Origin: Thermomucor indicae-seudaticae
Taxonomy: Eukaryota > Mucoromycota > Mucoromycetes > Mucorales > Lichtheimiaceae
Direction of reading: 5' to 3'
NCBI GenBank assembly: GCA_000787465.1
Contig: JSYX01000100.1
Location: forward strand, 1 to 64,000
Length of the DNA: 64,000 nucleotides
Shown here: positions 34,051-45,636 of the stretch, in pieces
How positions within the stretch are numbered: the first letter of the stretch is position 1
Layout: the number at the start of each line of letters is the position of its first letter
Program-made: the position numbers and the translations under genes
Notes under the pieces: generated by a model
What the model was told of the DNA's origin: nothing
The model's input: the letters and a program-made list of their open reading frames with translations, nothing else
Databases searched by the model: none

Positions 34051-37000
34051 ATGCTATCGGATCGGCTTCTCCGAGTAAGTTCAATAAATGACCGATTTCT
34101 GGGTATAAGAACTAACAATTCGCCTATAGTCGATGCAAACGGTGACGCTTCAAAGCAGGTACGAAAGCGCTACAGTCATCGAAACAGACGAGAATATTCT
34201 CACACGCTAGCAGAGCACAGTCGCCCTTATCAAACCCGATGCCATGCCACACAAAGATGAGATCCTGTCGGCTATCAAGACAGCCGGATTCACTATTGTG
34301 AAAGAGCGTCAGGTCCAGCTCACACTCGAGCAAGCCAAATCGTTTTACAAGGCCCATGAAGGCAAACCATTCTATGACGACCTAACACGATGGATCAGCA
34401 GGTAAACGGGTGGAAACTTTAAGCGACAAACGCACGTCATTCATCTTGTGCTGCGTTCTAGTGCGCCAATCTATGCAATGATCTTGCAAAAAGATCAAAC
34501 AACGGTCGAGGCCTGGCGCCAGTTGATGGGTCCAACAGATGCCAAGAAAGCTCGCGAAACGGATCCAAAAAGGTATAAGAAACAGTCCATTGTAAAATGT
34601 GACAAGTCGCATTGATTCTCTGTTATAAAGTATCCGAGCCTTGTTTGGCACAGACGCCATGCATAATGCCACGCACGGCTCTGACTCCGTCGCAAGTGCC
34701 CACCTCGAGACACAAATCTTGTTTTCCGGTTCCGACGTGGCACAAATCATGAACAATGGCAGCCAGGAGAACGCAATAATGCATGACGAAAAGATGCCTG
34801 AACTGGTTTGCAAACAGGACGATAAAAAGCCTGAAGCTGCTCCAAAGGACGATCAGACCAGAAACACTCAAGCCTCTGCAAAGCAAGGCGACGAAAAGGA
34901 CACGACAAAGGAAGATTCGAACAACAAGCCTGAAGCTGCTCTGAAACGAGATGACAACAAGGAGACATCAAAGGAGGAATTGAACAAGTCTGAAGCGTCG
35001 CCAAAGCTAGCGGAAAAGAAAGTGGATGCGCCTGAAGGCGACCAGAACAAAAAGCCTGAGATCGCTCCAAAGCAGAACGACAAGAAGGAGGTACCAAAGG
35101 AAGAACAGCCTGGAGTTACTTTAAAGCAAGAGGAACAGCCTGAAGCTACTTCAAAAAAACAAGAAGAAAAGAAAGAGGACCCCAAGGAAGGCCAGACACA
35201 AAAGCCTGAAGCAACTCTAAAGCAGGAGGACAGAAATGAGTCAAAGAAGCCTGAAGGACAAGAGAATGCACCTAAAGATGATCGACCAAAGGAGCCTGTC
35301 ACAAAGCAAGACGACAAGAAACAGACACCAAAGGAAGATCAGGTAAAGAAGCCCTGAAGCCACTTTGAGACAAAAGGAATAGAATCACTTATTGAAACAG
35401 GAGCATACTAAGAAATCCGACAGCAATTTGCAACAAGTCGAAGCCGCCTCCAAGCCAGAAGATAAGAAGGACACACCTAAAGAGGAAAAGACCGAAGCTG
35501 TCTCCAATGACAAGAAAGAAGATCAGGCCAAGGCGCCTCAAGTCATTGTAGACGACAAGAAGGAGGCACCAAAACAAGACCAGACAAAGAAGCCTGAAGC
35601 CACGCTAAAAAACAAGGATGTTGCGGAAGACCAGCCGGATATCGTTTCGAAACCGGAGAACGTACTAAGCACGGCTCAGTCAAACACCCAAAAGTCAGAG
35701 GACACGCAACCAAAGCGAGACGCGAAACACCAGGATCAAACTCCTGCCAAGGCTGATGTTGCAACGAAGGACGAGCCAAGAACAACAAAGCTTGACGATC
35801 AGCAACATGTTAGAGTAGAACAGCCTAGTGCTGACCCAAATGGCTTGAATGGGCTTGCAAGTAAGCAAGAAGCAGCCAAGACAGAGCCGCACGTCCCAGA
35901 GCCTGAACGCAAGCCCGCCGATGCTGGGCAGGCCGTTATTGAACCAGCGAACGCCGACGTAAAGAAGCCTGCGGATCAAGCGACAAAGACGACTACGATC
36001 AAGAAGGAGCTAGAGTTCACAGCGACCCAGATCAAAAAGATCCCGCCTGGTAACAGTGTCAAGGCCGTTTTGGATAAATTCAAGCAAGCTGCAGCTGCTA
36101 CAACATCCGGTGCACCCTCGCCTCCCAGAGCCCTGTCGGACCGCTTCACCAAGAAAGCAGCAGCCACGGTCGCCACAACCATTCCGGGCCAGCCTGTGGT
36201 GTCCGCCTATCATCTAACCAAACAAGCTGACACGACAAATGCAACGGCCAAAGAGCCAGTGAAAGCTGTAGAAACAACAGACAAAGGGAAAGCACCGGAC
36301 CAGACCAATACGCCAGTCGACGAAAATACAGATAAGCCAAAAGCAGAAAAGCCTGCTCAAAAACCAATCGAGCAGACCGATACCTCAGTCAACGAAAATC
36401 CAAGGTCGACAGATAAGCCAAAACCAGACCAGCTTAATAAAAAACCAGCTGAGCAGACCCCTACGGCCGTTGAGACATCACCAAAGACTTCGACTCGGAC
36501 CCCGGGTGCAACGACCTCTCCCAAATCAAATATTGCTAAACCGACTGAGAAAGCCAGCACCGAACGCAAATCCATTGTCAAATCCTCGGCCGTGAGGCGA
36601 TCCTCTCTCGAACCCACCAAGTCGCCGCCACCACCACCAAAGAAAGAGCAACATGCGGATGCACCAAAGCAGGCAATCAAGAAGCCCGCCCTAGTAAATG
36701 AACCAGTGAAAAAGACTTCCGGTCGCTTACCACGCGTAGCCACGATACCCAAGCGCCAACAACCGGATGCGCCTGCAGAGCACGAAAAAGACGAGGAGAA
36801 ACCCAAGAAACGCGTCTCACGACGCAGCATGCTCGCACGCCTGACGGCACCCACAGCGTCCAGTGCGCGCAAACAGGTCAAAGACGATGCTCCACAGCCC
36901 GAAATGTCGTCGGTCAGAAGGTCAGAATCCAAGACGGCCACCATTGCCATCAAGACCGCTAGGTCAAGGATCGTCAGACCGCCGTCTTCTCCTCAAAAGT

Positions 37001-37170
37001 CGCCGCCGCAGCGGCCTCAAGCTTCTTCAAGTCCTCCTATTGTCAAACAAGCTGCTATCCGACACCAACAACCGGAAACGAATATCCAAGGCACAAAGGT
37101 CACCACCACCACCACCACAATTAATACCTTGGAACAGGATGAAGATTTGATCAATAGTTCAGTTGATTAA
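34051..37170 (+). CDS. NDK-like domain fused to a long Lys/Glu/Pro-rich tail
   Basis: Model exons: 34051-34074, 34130-34141, 34211-34401, 34462-34572, 34631-35342 and 35401-37170; about 939 aa. The first two small exons are uncertain. The N-terminal 150 residues are a nucleoside diphosphate kinase-like domain close to the NME5/group II type: STVALIKPDAM, FYKAHEGKPFYDDLTRW, AWRQLMGPTDAKKARETDP, then ALFGTDAMHNATHGSDSVAS with the catalytic His of HGSDS. Group II members often lack measurable kinase activity. The remaining approximately 790 residues are low complexity: first degenerate repeats around KPEA..K..DDKKE..KE, then Ala/Thr/Pro/Ser-rich segments, then basic patches such as KKRVSRRSMLARL. 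Such a tail could bind microtubules or nucleic acid, but that is a guess. No animal-like DPY-30 or DUF1042 extension is seen. Confidence 0.85.
34790..35342 (+). repeat. Degenerate tandem repeats encoding a KPEA-type unit
   Basis: Within the NDK-like gene, units of roughly 55-75 bp recur around the words aagcctgaagc and gacaagaagg. At protein level a unit looks like KPEAALKxDDxKETxKEEx, with several clear copies and some eroded ones. The copies vary in length, so the array has decayed or was made by unequal exchange. The following exon (35401 onward) continues with two or three further, more divergent units. Confidence 0.75.
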
Positions 37171-37227
37171 ATAGCATAATTTACAACAAATAAAATGTAA
37201 CGCTCGGGTATATATATACATTTGGAA

Positions 37228-39561
37228 CTATGCCATGGCTGCTTTCTTTTCATCAATAATGATCGTTTCTTGGCCTTCTTCCATGACCACCGTCGTCGGC
37301 AATTCTCCTTTGCTTCCTCCTCGTCCTGTCAAGTCAGCCCACACTGCCTTCAAGACCAGCAACGCATCCGTCCGCGCCTCCCAAAGCGGATAAACTCCAA
37401 CCATAAACGTGCTCAGGAACGCCCAGATGATCGAAACCACCACCCAGCCTTGGAAAAACGAAAGCGAAAACACGTAGCGCGACGCAAACATCGGGATCGG
37501 CCAAAAGATGAACAACGCCAACGCTAAAAACATGCTTGATATCTTGGCAAACCGCGATGATTTGGCCATCTGTAACTGCTCTTTTTCGTCTTCCTTTGTC
37601 GCTGCTGCCGATTCACCTATCCGTTCAATCTTGCGCGTCGCATCAAATGTAAAATGGTCCGGTTTCGCGAGTGAGATCAGAACGCTCGAAATCAACGGCG
37701 AGAACAGCGCCACCAGGTTGCCGGCCATCATCGGCAGGTTCTGGTTCGTTGTATCCACCGTCACCGCGCCGTAAAGCCCATACGTCGTCGTCAGCCACGT
37801 GATCATCGCCGACGCAAACCCAAAGATCGGCGAAAACATCGCCGCAAACTTGCTCTGCTTGCTCCATAGCAGCGTCAGCGTGATCGGTGCCACCGCCGAA
37901 GAAATGATCACACCCATCTATACCAAAGAATGCGCTCTTAGTTTCCTCGATGCTTCTGGCCATCACTAACAACGAAAAACATACAAGCTTGTAGAGATAG
38001 CCCAGGTTGATCCCAGTCAAGTTCAGCAGCGTCGCCAGGACGCCCATTATAATACCAAAGCTCAGCACAGACGCATGCGAGAACCGGATCACCGTCTGGT
38101 CCGACGCCTAACCGAACACGTCGCGTTTAAACAACAGAACTCCTTCTCGTTCGTACACTGAACCGGCCAGCAGCACACTTACATCAGGCCGAATGTACGC
38201 CCGGTAAATATCATACGTCACAATCGACGACACCGCAATCAGCTCGGCAGACGCTGCGCTCGTCACCGCAAAGAACACGAGCAAAAGACAGATCCACGCG
38301 CCCGCCTGGCCAAGCAGCGTCACGCACGCATCCGGCAGCACCAGACCGGCCGTGATCGCTTCTTCAGTGAGCTCAATCCCCAGCGCGCGCCCCGTCAGAC
38401 CCATCGTCGTCGCCAGCGTGAACGGAATCGCGTACCACGCCAGCCCGCCCACCAGATACGCCTTCACCGCGTACATCGGGTGCGCCGCAATCGCCCGCTG
38501 CCAGTACGCGTTGTCCACAAACACCGTCCCAAAGTTGCCCACAATGTTCACGATCCCAAACATCAGCGCTTCCACTGAATACATTGTCAGCAGCGACCCC
38601 TCCGCGTTGCCCGGAACCGCGTTCGCGCTCGTCCGCAGCAGCTCGTACATCCGCTCAATCGACCCGATAGCCGGCGAAGACGTGTACACCGTAAACACAA
38701 GGTACAGGATAATAATCAAGATCACAACTGTGTGCCTATACCAACCACTCAGTCAGTCAGTTTCTTTCTTTCTGTTATCCATCGAAAACGGACGCGATCT
38801 TACGTATAGTCAGACAGAAACGTCGCTTTGATGCCGCCAAAAAGCGTATAAAAGATTACGCCCAGCGGCAGCAAGAAACACGCTGCAATCACATGCATCC
38901 CCGTCAAATACGACACCACCGCGCTCCCACCAAGCAACAGCATCGCTGTAACAATCTAAACACCAGCTCAGCGAACATGGCCACCAGTCTGATCCAAGAA
39001 CCAAACGACTTACGATATTCGTAACCAGCGAGAAAATGAGGTAGATAGAGTGGGTCGCTCGTCCATAGCGTGCACGTACAACCTAAGACAACAACACTAT
39101 CTCAGCATTCCCCCCCTTCAAACGACGCACGGTATTTTACTTCGAGACAGGTGTGAGCGTTAGGCGCTCTGCGCTTCAGTTCGATAGCCAGCACTGAAAA
39201 CAACAACACCTGGACAACCGCTCCAGACGCGTACCATAGCGGGCCCGACACGCCATACCGATAAGCGACTTCGGTGCTCGTCAGGAGCGTCGCCGCCCAC
39301 GTCCACGACGACACAATCGCGCTCGCCACCAGCCCCGTCTTGACCGATCGCTGGGCCGTCATGAACATCTCAGACGTCTGCACTTCTCGCAGATACCGCT
39401 TCAGCATCCACGTGATCCCCATCATCAGAAGCGTAAACACAGCCCCAAAGCCAACCACAACACCGTAACCGACACCTTCAAAACCGACACCTTGAGCAAA
39501 CCGCCGTTGTCGTGTTTCTTACAAGACCCATACACACTATACCTTGTGATAGGACAGCCAT
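37228..39561 (-). CDS. DUR3: Urea/polyamine transporter Dur3, SSS family
   Basis: Seven exons, 39561-39543, 39490-39141, 39082-39014, 38955-38804, 38735-38183, 38107-37985 and 37917-37228, give 651 aa with about 14-15 hydrophobic segments. The family landmarks are [18 protein letters not shown] in the first membrane segment, [59 protein letters not shown] (very characteristic of Dur3), and [20 protein letters not shown] with the sodium-site-like serines. Dur3 proteins import urea, and in yeast polyamines, with protons or sodium at the plasma membrane. Fungal DUR3 is usually nitrogen-repressed, but I could not identify a GATA cluster I would defend. The first exon (19 nt) was chosen because it supplies an in-phase start for [10 protein letters not shown]. 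The stop lies 57 bp from the convergent NDK-like gene stop. Confidence 0.93.
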
Positions 39562-42500
39562 CCTCGTGTGAGATCAACACGAAAAGGGAGCAGACTGAAA
39601 TGGATCCATGGCGTCTTTATATGCATATCAAACACGGCTGCAGATACGCAAGATCAAGTCCATTATCATCCATGAGCTGTTATCTGTGTCACGGCGTCAA
39701 TGATAACCCAAATTTCCTGCATTTTTCTCGGTCTTGTGTCACCAAATCTCTTGTTCCGTGCAAAGATATACCTTATCTCTTTGATCCCTTTATATCCGCT
39801 TTTCTGTCAACTTTCGTATGATCCGTAATAGTGGCGCTGGATCAGTCTTTTACGCTACATACAAGAACCAATTAGCTCTACATAGAGTAGTATGCTTGAT
39901 TTGTTTGTCCAGAGACTATCAAGTCACACTCGAGGGAAACAGCACGCTGGATACCAATGGGCAACTCTGGGATCATTAACCGGCTTAAGCCAATCAGATG
40001 TTGAATACTCCCCGGATCAAAGCGAGTATTCGATAATCCAGATTCCTTTTTCGTCTCGAGGTAGGGGGTACCGGATCAGCGACAGACTTATCTTTGCCAG
40101 TCCTGGATAACAATCAATGGTAAAAAATGTCTCTAATTTGCCTTCTTCTAATGAAGCATAGCATTGTGAGCCTTGATGCTATATTGTTTGTTTTCTGGAC
40201 GACAGTTAACGACCCATGACATGCTGCTGTGTCCATTGTTCTTTTCGGCATTATGCGTACAGCAATGTTTCCATTCAGTTGCCAGAAAAGGATAGCCAGC
40301 TGATAAGATAACGATCTGGCTACGTATCAATGTACACATATGAGCTCACTGTGCTAGGTTTCTATTTCGAAGTCAGTGTTCAGAGCCCTGGTCCTGAAAA
40401 GAGCGAAGCTTCACCTTGTGGTTCGTTAACCAAAATGATGCCGGCAACTGTCCATATCGCCTGGGCACTGCACACAGATGATAGGACGCAGAATAAAAGA
40501 AAAAGTTTCGAATACATGTCCTAAGACCGAGCAAGCAGCCTCAGCCCATTAAGTATATATTCTGAAAATCACTGGGATAGTATCCAGGTGTATTGCTCAA
40601 TGTCAGACACGACTAGAGAGATTGAGGGTCTTTGCGCTCGAGGCGCTTTAGGCGTTTGAGGCGCGTCATCGGGCATTCCGTCGTCACTCGGGAGCAGCTT
40701 TCCCGGACCCCCGCTTCTGCAGCATTTCTTTCAATGATACTCCAGGATTAAGACCATTACATATCTAGTCTTGGTATTACTGAATCCTTCTTCGATTACA
40801 GTCTCATGTTGTGCAGGCCTCCACCACTTGACGCTACGAGACAGCGTGAGCTGCGGACTCCTTACAGAGAACCGTTGTTATTATTATTACTCCACCATGA
40901 ACTTATCAAGTATCCAAGAGTCACCTTCAGCTCAATGATAAAGTCGAGGGACACCATCTTTGATTGTAGGATGGCCATGGATCACTTGCAGCGGCGCGAC
41001 AGGCAAGGCTTTTTTCTCGACGTGAGCAGCAACAGTCGGTCGATGCGGTCAGCGCCAACTCACGGCCTCGACATATACAAGGCGGCCTTCCTTCAACGGC
41101 TTCACCCTGTCGTGGTATAGACCTTGTCGAGGTACATTAATGCTGTGGACTCCCCGGCATGGCTACAAGCAGTTGTGGTACGAAAGGCATAAAGAACATC
41201 AGAATACAATACGGAGACAGTTAGATATCACTTACAGCGTGAAGCAAGGCAGTTGGAAAAAAGAGGATTGGCAGGAAACCCACCATGACCTGTGAATATT
41301 AAAGCATAAGCTATGATACTCAGAGTATTCCACTATCTACTGCATATGTACCCTATTACGACGAGGACAAGGCTGAAAAGACCGGTGTCGGGAAAAGTTG
41401 CACTGGACAATGATCCAGGAAGCAGTTCACCCGCCGTACAAGCATTTGAAACAAAGGTTCGTATGAGCGTCTCTGATCGAGTGGTCAACAACCACCCGGT
41501 CCGACAAGAAACATAGGACACATTTGCCCTTGAGAAATAAAGCCTCTCTGAGCACCCGCCCAAAGAAGGCAGTCTCCGGTAATACGGGGACGGTCAAGCC
41601 GACCTATGAAAAAATTATAGTCAGATATTGTACGGGTACAGGGTACGGTGTACATACTAGTTGCTGCTGTGAGCTGCCTGGATGCATATGCCTCGTGGCA
41701 TCCGCTTTGCCAACCTTGCACGCCAGGGCCCCAGCATCGATTATTCTGCAGAGCATCTGCATCAGCAACGTCAATTTGGTGAGAATAAATAGTGCTTACT
41801 ATTGGGATAAAGAAGGGCGAAGGTGGTGACGCAAACAGCGCCGTCGAGTTCGGTCCCGTCTTCAAGGTTCCCTTCTGCGTTGACCGTAAGACGTACACTC
41901 AGTTCCGTCTTGACAAAGCAAACGAGCGTCACTCGTCGTTATGCCGGCAATGTCCAAGACGGCATGCAAAGAGGTACGGAAAGGAAGCCAGCTTGAAGAA
42001 GTTATGGTGAGTACGTAAACCGATCCATACATTGCATGTTACGTACTCCCTTTGGCAGAACAGTGAAGTGAAGAAAAGAAAAACAATTGACAACATTGCG
42101 TCAGCGCTTTTATATTGTTTTTCCCACTTGTCTTAAAATGTTTTGACGCTGCTGGCAAAGTCTTTCTTTTGTACTGCTTCTACTTTCATTTTGACGTTTT
42201 GGGTGAAGGATGTTCGCACCACGATATTCAGGATCTCTCATCAATATAACAAGGAACGCAAGTGATCGTCGAAAGGTATAGATCCTTTTTCCTTTGCAAG
42301 GGCTCGCAACGTGCCACGTAACCTGTTTCAGCCAAGATAGATATTTAAACAGAGGGCGTTCGGTCTGTAGTTTAGACATTTTTCTCCCTCTTTTCGAAAC
42401 CACAGACGTCCTCGTCTGAACATTCATTGAAACGCTACGTGGCATCCACTGTACGTATATCTTCACAAGAGCTCGTGTATCGAGGTTACAATGCAACAAA

Positions 42501-43145
42501 TAAGATAGTCGGATCTCTTTTTTGCAAGACTCGACCAAGGAAAGAAGTTGGCCATCCTGCTTGCAAGGCAAAGTTACGGTAAAGGATGAATGATGGCTTA
42601 GACACCAAGGTCTTCTATTGGTGCGACTGATTTCAGTACAGACGGTGAAAGGATTTTCCCCTCTTCATTTATTGAGAGTGGGGTTTCCGTGAGGCGTAGA
42701 GGCTTCGCCTTGCCCTGCCTTTGTCCACCTTTTAAACCAGTCAATACAAAACTGGATTTACCTATATCCGCCCCACCGATAACATGTGCGGGGTTGATCC
42801 CTGCCACAGCGGGATTGCCCTCTGGCCGCAGGCTATGCCATTACAGTAAAACCTCGATAGCTTTATGCGCCGTCATCTTTTGCAAGTTTCTGAATAGATG
42901 CCCGTGATATACGTTCCACCTCCTTGTGATACACGGTCTGCAAAAGAATCTGCAGGTTCTCAACAGGTGCAGTTAGAAGTGTGTCAGGTCTTTGACTGTC
43001 CACCCATTTTCGCTTGCTTTCAGCCCTCGCTGAAACGTATGTAGTCCTCTTTTATTACACAAGTCATGCTTAATCAAGGCCGTCTTATGATGATGCGTTG
43101 TCTATCTATCTATCTGTCTATGTTGAACCAGGCTGCCCAACTTCA
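39562..43145. other. Gene-poor 3.6 kb stretch
   Basis: The longest stretch without a supported gene. Frames are short and overlap antisense. A minus-strand frame at 42598-42807 reads HVIGGADIGKSSFVLTGLKG, and the adjoining minus-strand frame at 42110-42571 is open for 153 codons. Together they could be the remains of a mobile-element ORF, but I cannot name it. A GAGGCG-rich patch lies at about 40638-40665. No terminal repeats were seen by eye. Confidence 0.45.
42598..42807 (-). pseudogene. Possible relic of a mobile-element nuclease ORF
   Basis: Open minus-strand frame of about 69 codons whose N-terminal part, HVIGGADIGKSSFVLTGLKG, has the GxDxGK pattern of a RuvC-I-like strand as seen in TnpB/Fanzor-type nucleases, though the same pattern can occur by chance. 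Flanking frames are interrupted by stops in all readings. If it is a relic it is badly decayed. No second RuvC motif or zinc ribbon was found nearby. Confidence 0.2.
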
Positions 43146-44274
43146 CTAATATTTTTTCGGATACCATACGGGGCCCCGACAATTGCCCATTTCAAGAGCG
43201 TCAGTGAGCTGATAATCATCGCGCCCCTGGACGTAAAAGTACAGCACAACTTCTTGAAGCTGTCCGTGTCTATCACAGTTCAGAGCAATCCTGGCTCCAA
43301 AGAACTGCCGTAAAGCATCTCGCATCGTGTTCACATTGTATCGCTGTCCAGGAAAAACGCCGGCCACGCTTAAAGAGTTCCCAAATCAATTAGTGGTCAT
43401 TCGTCACTTTGGGATTATGCGGGACCTACTTTAACGCTCCATAGATGTCGTAATTGTCCCGTAGATAAAGTACTTGCTACCATCCCAAAAAGGTATATCA
43501 AAAGCCATACTTTTGTATATGTTCTTTATATTACCTCAAAGTATTCTTCTAGGTCCTGGTATTTTCGATATCTCTCGCCATAGCAAGCCGGTCTTAATGT
43601 GCTCACACATGTGCCATGTTTCGTCCATTCATGTGACCAGAACCTGAAGCGGATCGGGTTCAGCAAACTGCGTTTCTCTTTTCACTCCGACTGCACCAAC
43701 CAATTGTCGTTGTTGTTGTAACTGGGCCAGAATGTTCGCATGCGTCTGTACAGATCCTGATTAATTTGCCGTATGATCGTACCTACAGAGTTGGACGCTC
43801 GGCTTCGGTCGCATCCACGACTTGGCGCCCGTCCACCGGAACTAAAAACGAAGAAAACATGAAGCAAAATCTACCGAAAATTTCGAAAAAAGTGGGCGAA
43901 CCATGTATCCGGCCAAAGTCCTGCGACAAAAAATGTATCAGTCATCATCTCCATGGAAACTGTCCCGCGTAATTATTCACCGTGTATCGTAAACTGGTCA
44001 TCGGGACCATACCCTGGAATCCACTGCAGGGCAAGTACGACGAGTCCATATTTTGGAGAACAGCAAGTATTAACGGGTCCTTGCCAATGACATGATAATA
44101 CCGTCCCTGCAAATTGACTGTTCGTCAGACTAGCACGTATATATTAAATGGCTCGCTATGGCGCCGGGAAAACAGACGGTTACAAGAGGGTGCAGCTTCA
44201 AATACATGCTGCACCTCCGCCAAGGCAGATCCGATGCATAACAAGGACGAGAGGAGAAGAAAATGAAAGCGCAT
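43146..44274 (-). CDS. Secreted ribonuclease T2
   Basis: Seven exons, 44274-44178, 44106-43981, 43920-43902, 43841-43701, 43643-43535, 43476-43430 and 43368-43146, give 253 aa. A signal peptide, MRFHFLLLSSLLCIGSALA, opens the protein. The mature part has CCSPKYGLVVLALQW, the first catalytic box FTIHGLWPDTC (His), SKGC-like PSRGCDRSRA, the second box FWSHEWTKHGTC (catalytic Glu and His), then VLYLRDNYDIYGAL and a C-terminal LPG-like FPGQRYN, the fungal T2 C-terminal part. The third exon has only 19 nt and encodes most of GLWPDT. RNase T2 enzymes degrade RNA outside the cell or in vacuoles. The first intron donor, GTCTGT, is unusual. Catalytic residues are all present, so the gene looks intact. 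Confidence 0.9.
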
Positions 44275-45636
44275 AAAAAATAGAGAAAGATGCGAAGGAA
44301 GTGTGAGGTCTGATTCAAATGACCTTCACCCTCGCGGGTTGAAAAAGTACGTGGCCCTTTTGATTGGTTGATTGATTACCGATAGACTCACAGCGAGACC
44401 TGCCGTGGATGACAGCCTACACATGCAGGAGCAACAAGCTGAAGATGGAATGTATATATGCCGCGGAACCTTTGATGGCTCAGCACAGTCCAGGCTTGCT
44501 TTAAACAATAATGAACAGCAATCGATGATACCACATTGTGATACGGATCAAGTCAATAATGCTCCTTAAGCCTTTTCAAGTACTTTGTGGATTTCCGCAA
44601 AACGGAACAGATGGTACCCATCTCCCTGCATTTATACTCATAATCGAGTTGACCTTTCCAACTAAGACCTCGCCAAACCAATGGGTATACAGCAAACAAT
44701 TTATTCCAACTCCAATGGATATAGTGCAATGCACACTTAAAGATAACAATTTTTTCCAAACGGCTGGTTGCAGCCGACAGAGTTCCCCCATATTCTACAC
44801 CCGCCTATTTAGCGTACTCGTCCTTGCGGTACGCGTTTGAACAAGATAGTGATGATTCATTGGGTGCGACCTATGCTGGGGAGGTGCCCGGGGAGACCAT
44901 CGAAAAGAGGGCTTTTACAACAAGCCATAACACAACACCTGATGTCCGGTGTAGCAGATACGGGAGGGAGGCCACCGGGCCCATAATCGAAAAGAGGGCT
45001 TTTACAGCCCTGCAGGAACCATGGGGATCATGGAAGAGTCGTACGTGATGAGATGGGCGCATTGCAAACTCTCGGCATTGGATGGGGTCTAGGCATTTTG
45101 TCTTTGCCGTTTTCTGCCAGTTTCATTTCAAACTACCATTTTACTCTATATTGCTGTCAATTACCGTCATTTCAAAACGAGTTACTATTCTGTGGGTTAT
45201 TGTAAACTTGTGCAAACGCGTCTTACCACTCGGGAGCAGCGATACTTCTTCCACCGTGTTGAGACAACTTTTTCTTTCCTTCGGGGGACAAGAAACAAAA
45301 AAGAAAAAAGACCCCAACGTTGCCAGCAGCCTTGAGAAGGCCTTTAAATGTCCGAGAGACGGATATTTTTTTGGTTTCAATCCTAACAGCAAGAGGAACC
45401 AACATCGACGCCTTTATACAAGCTGGCGTTTACAAGAAAAAGGTCCAAGATCGTTTTAGAATCCAGACAAACGAAACCAAACTCGATAATCACCTTATCC
45501 AGTGAGCCAATGGAGACCTCACTTGATACCAAACGACTTCTCGTGTCATTAGTATGTTTCACGAAGAAATGTTACGTTTATAATCGCTTTAATCGATAAG
45601 CAGCGCAGATAACATCGGGAGGTTCAAAGTGACAAA
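44275..45636. other. Intergenic region with a short direct repeat
   Basis: About 1.35 kb without a supportable gene. It contains the 22-bp direct repeat listed separately. A plus-strand frame at 45082-45459 is open but its protein has no motif and a Lys-rich patch produced by an A-rich tract, so it was not called. Confidence 0.5.
44898..45005 (+). repeat. Two direct copies of a 20-22 bp sequence
   Basis: The sequence atcgaaaagagggcttttac occurs twice in direct orientation, at about 44899-44918 and about 44983-45002, spaced by roughly 84 bp. The flanks are also GC-rich and partly alike (gcccgg near one, ccaccgggccc near the other). This could be a small tandem duplication or two protein-binding sites. 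Confidence 0.8.

Noticed and set aside
34868..35317. A 149-codon minus-strand frame opposite the KPEA repeats
   Set aside because: Mirror of the repeats; the Cys/Ser/Phe-rich periodicity only reflects the repeat on the plus strand.
36357..36953. A 198-codon minus-strand frame opposite the tail of the NDK-like gene
   Set aside because: Composition (Ser/Gly/Phe/Cys-rich) is what the reverse complement of Lys/Pro/Ala/Thr-rich codons gives; the plus frame continues through and joins exactly to a splice site.
41485..41898. A 137-codon minus-strand frame in the gene desert
   Set aside because: Opposed by an equally long plus-strand frame, no motif in either, no splicing support.
45082..45459. A 125-codon plus-strand frame
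   Set aside because: No domain, Lys run arises from an A-rich tract, and no upstream or downstream exon can be joined.
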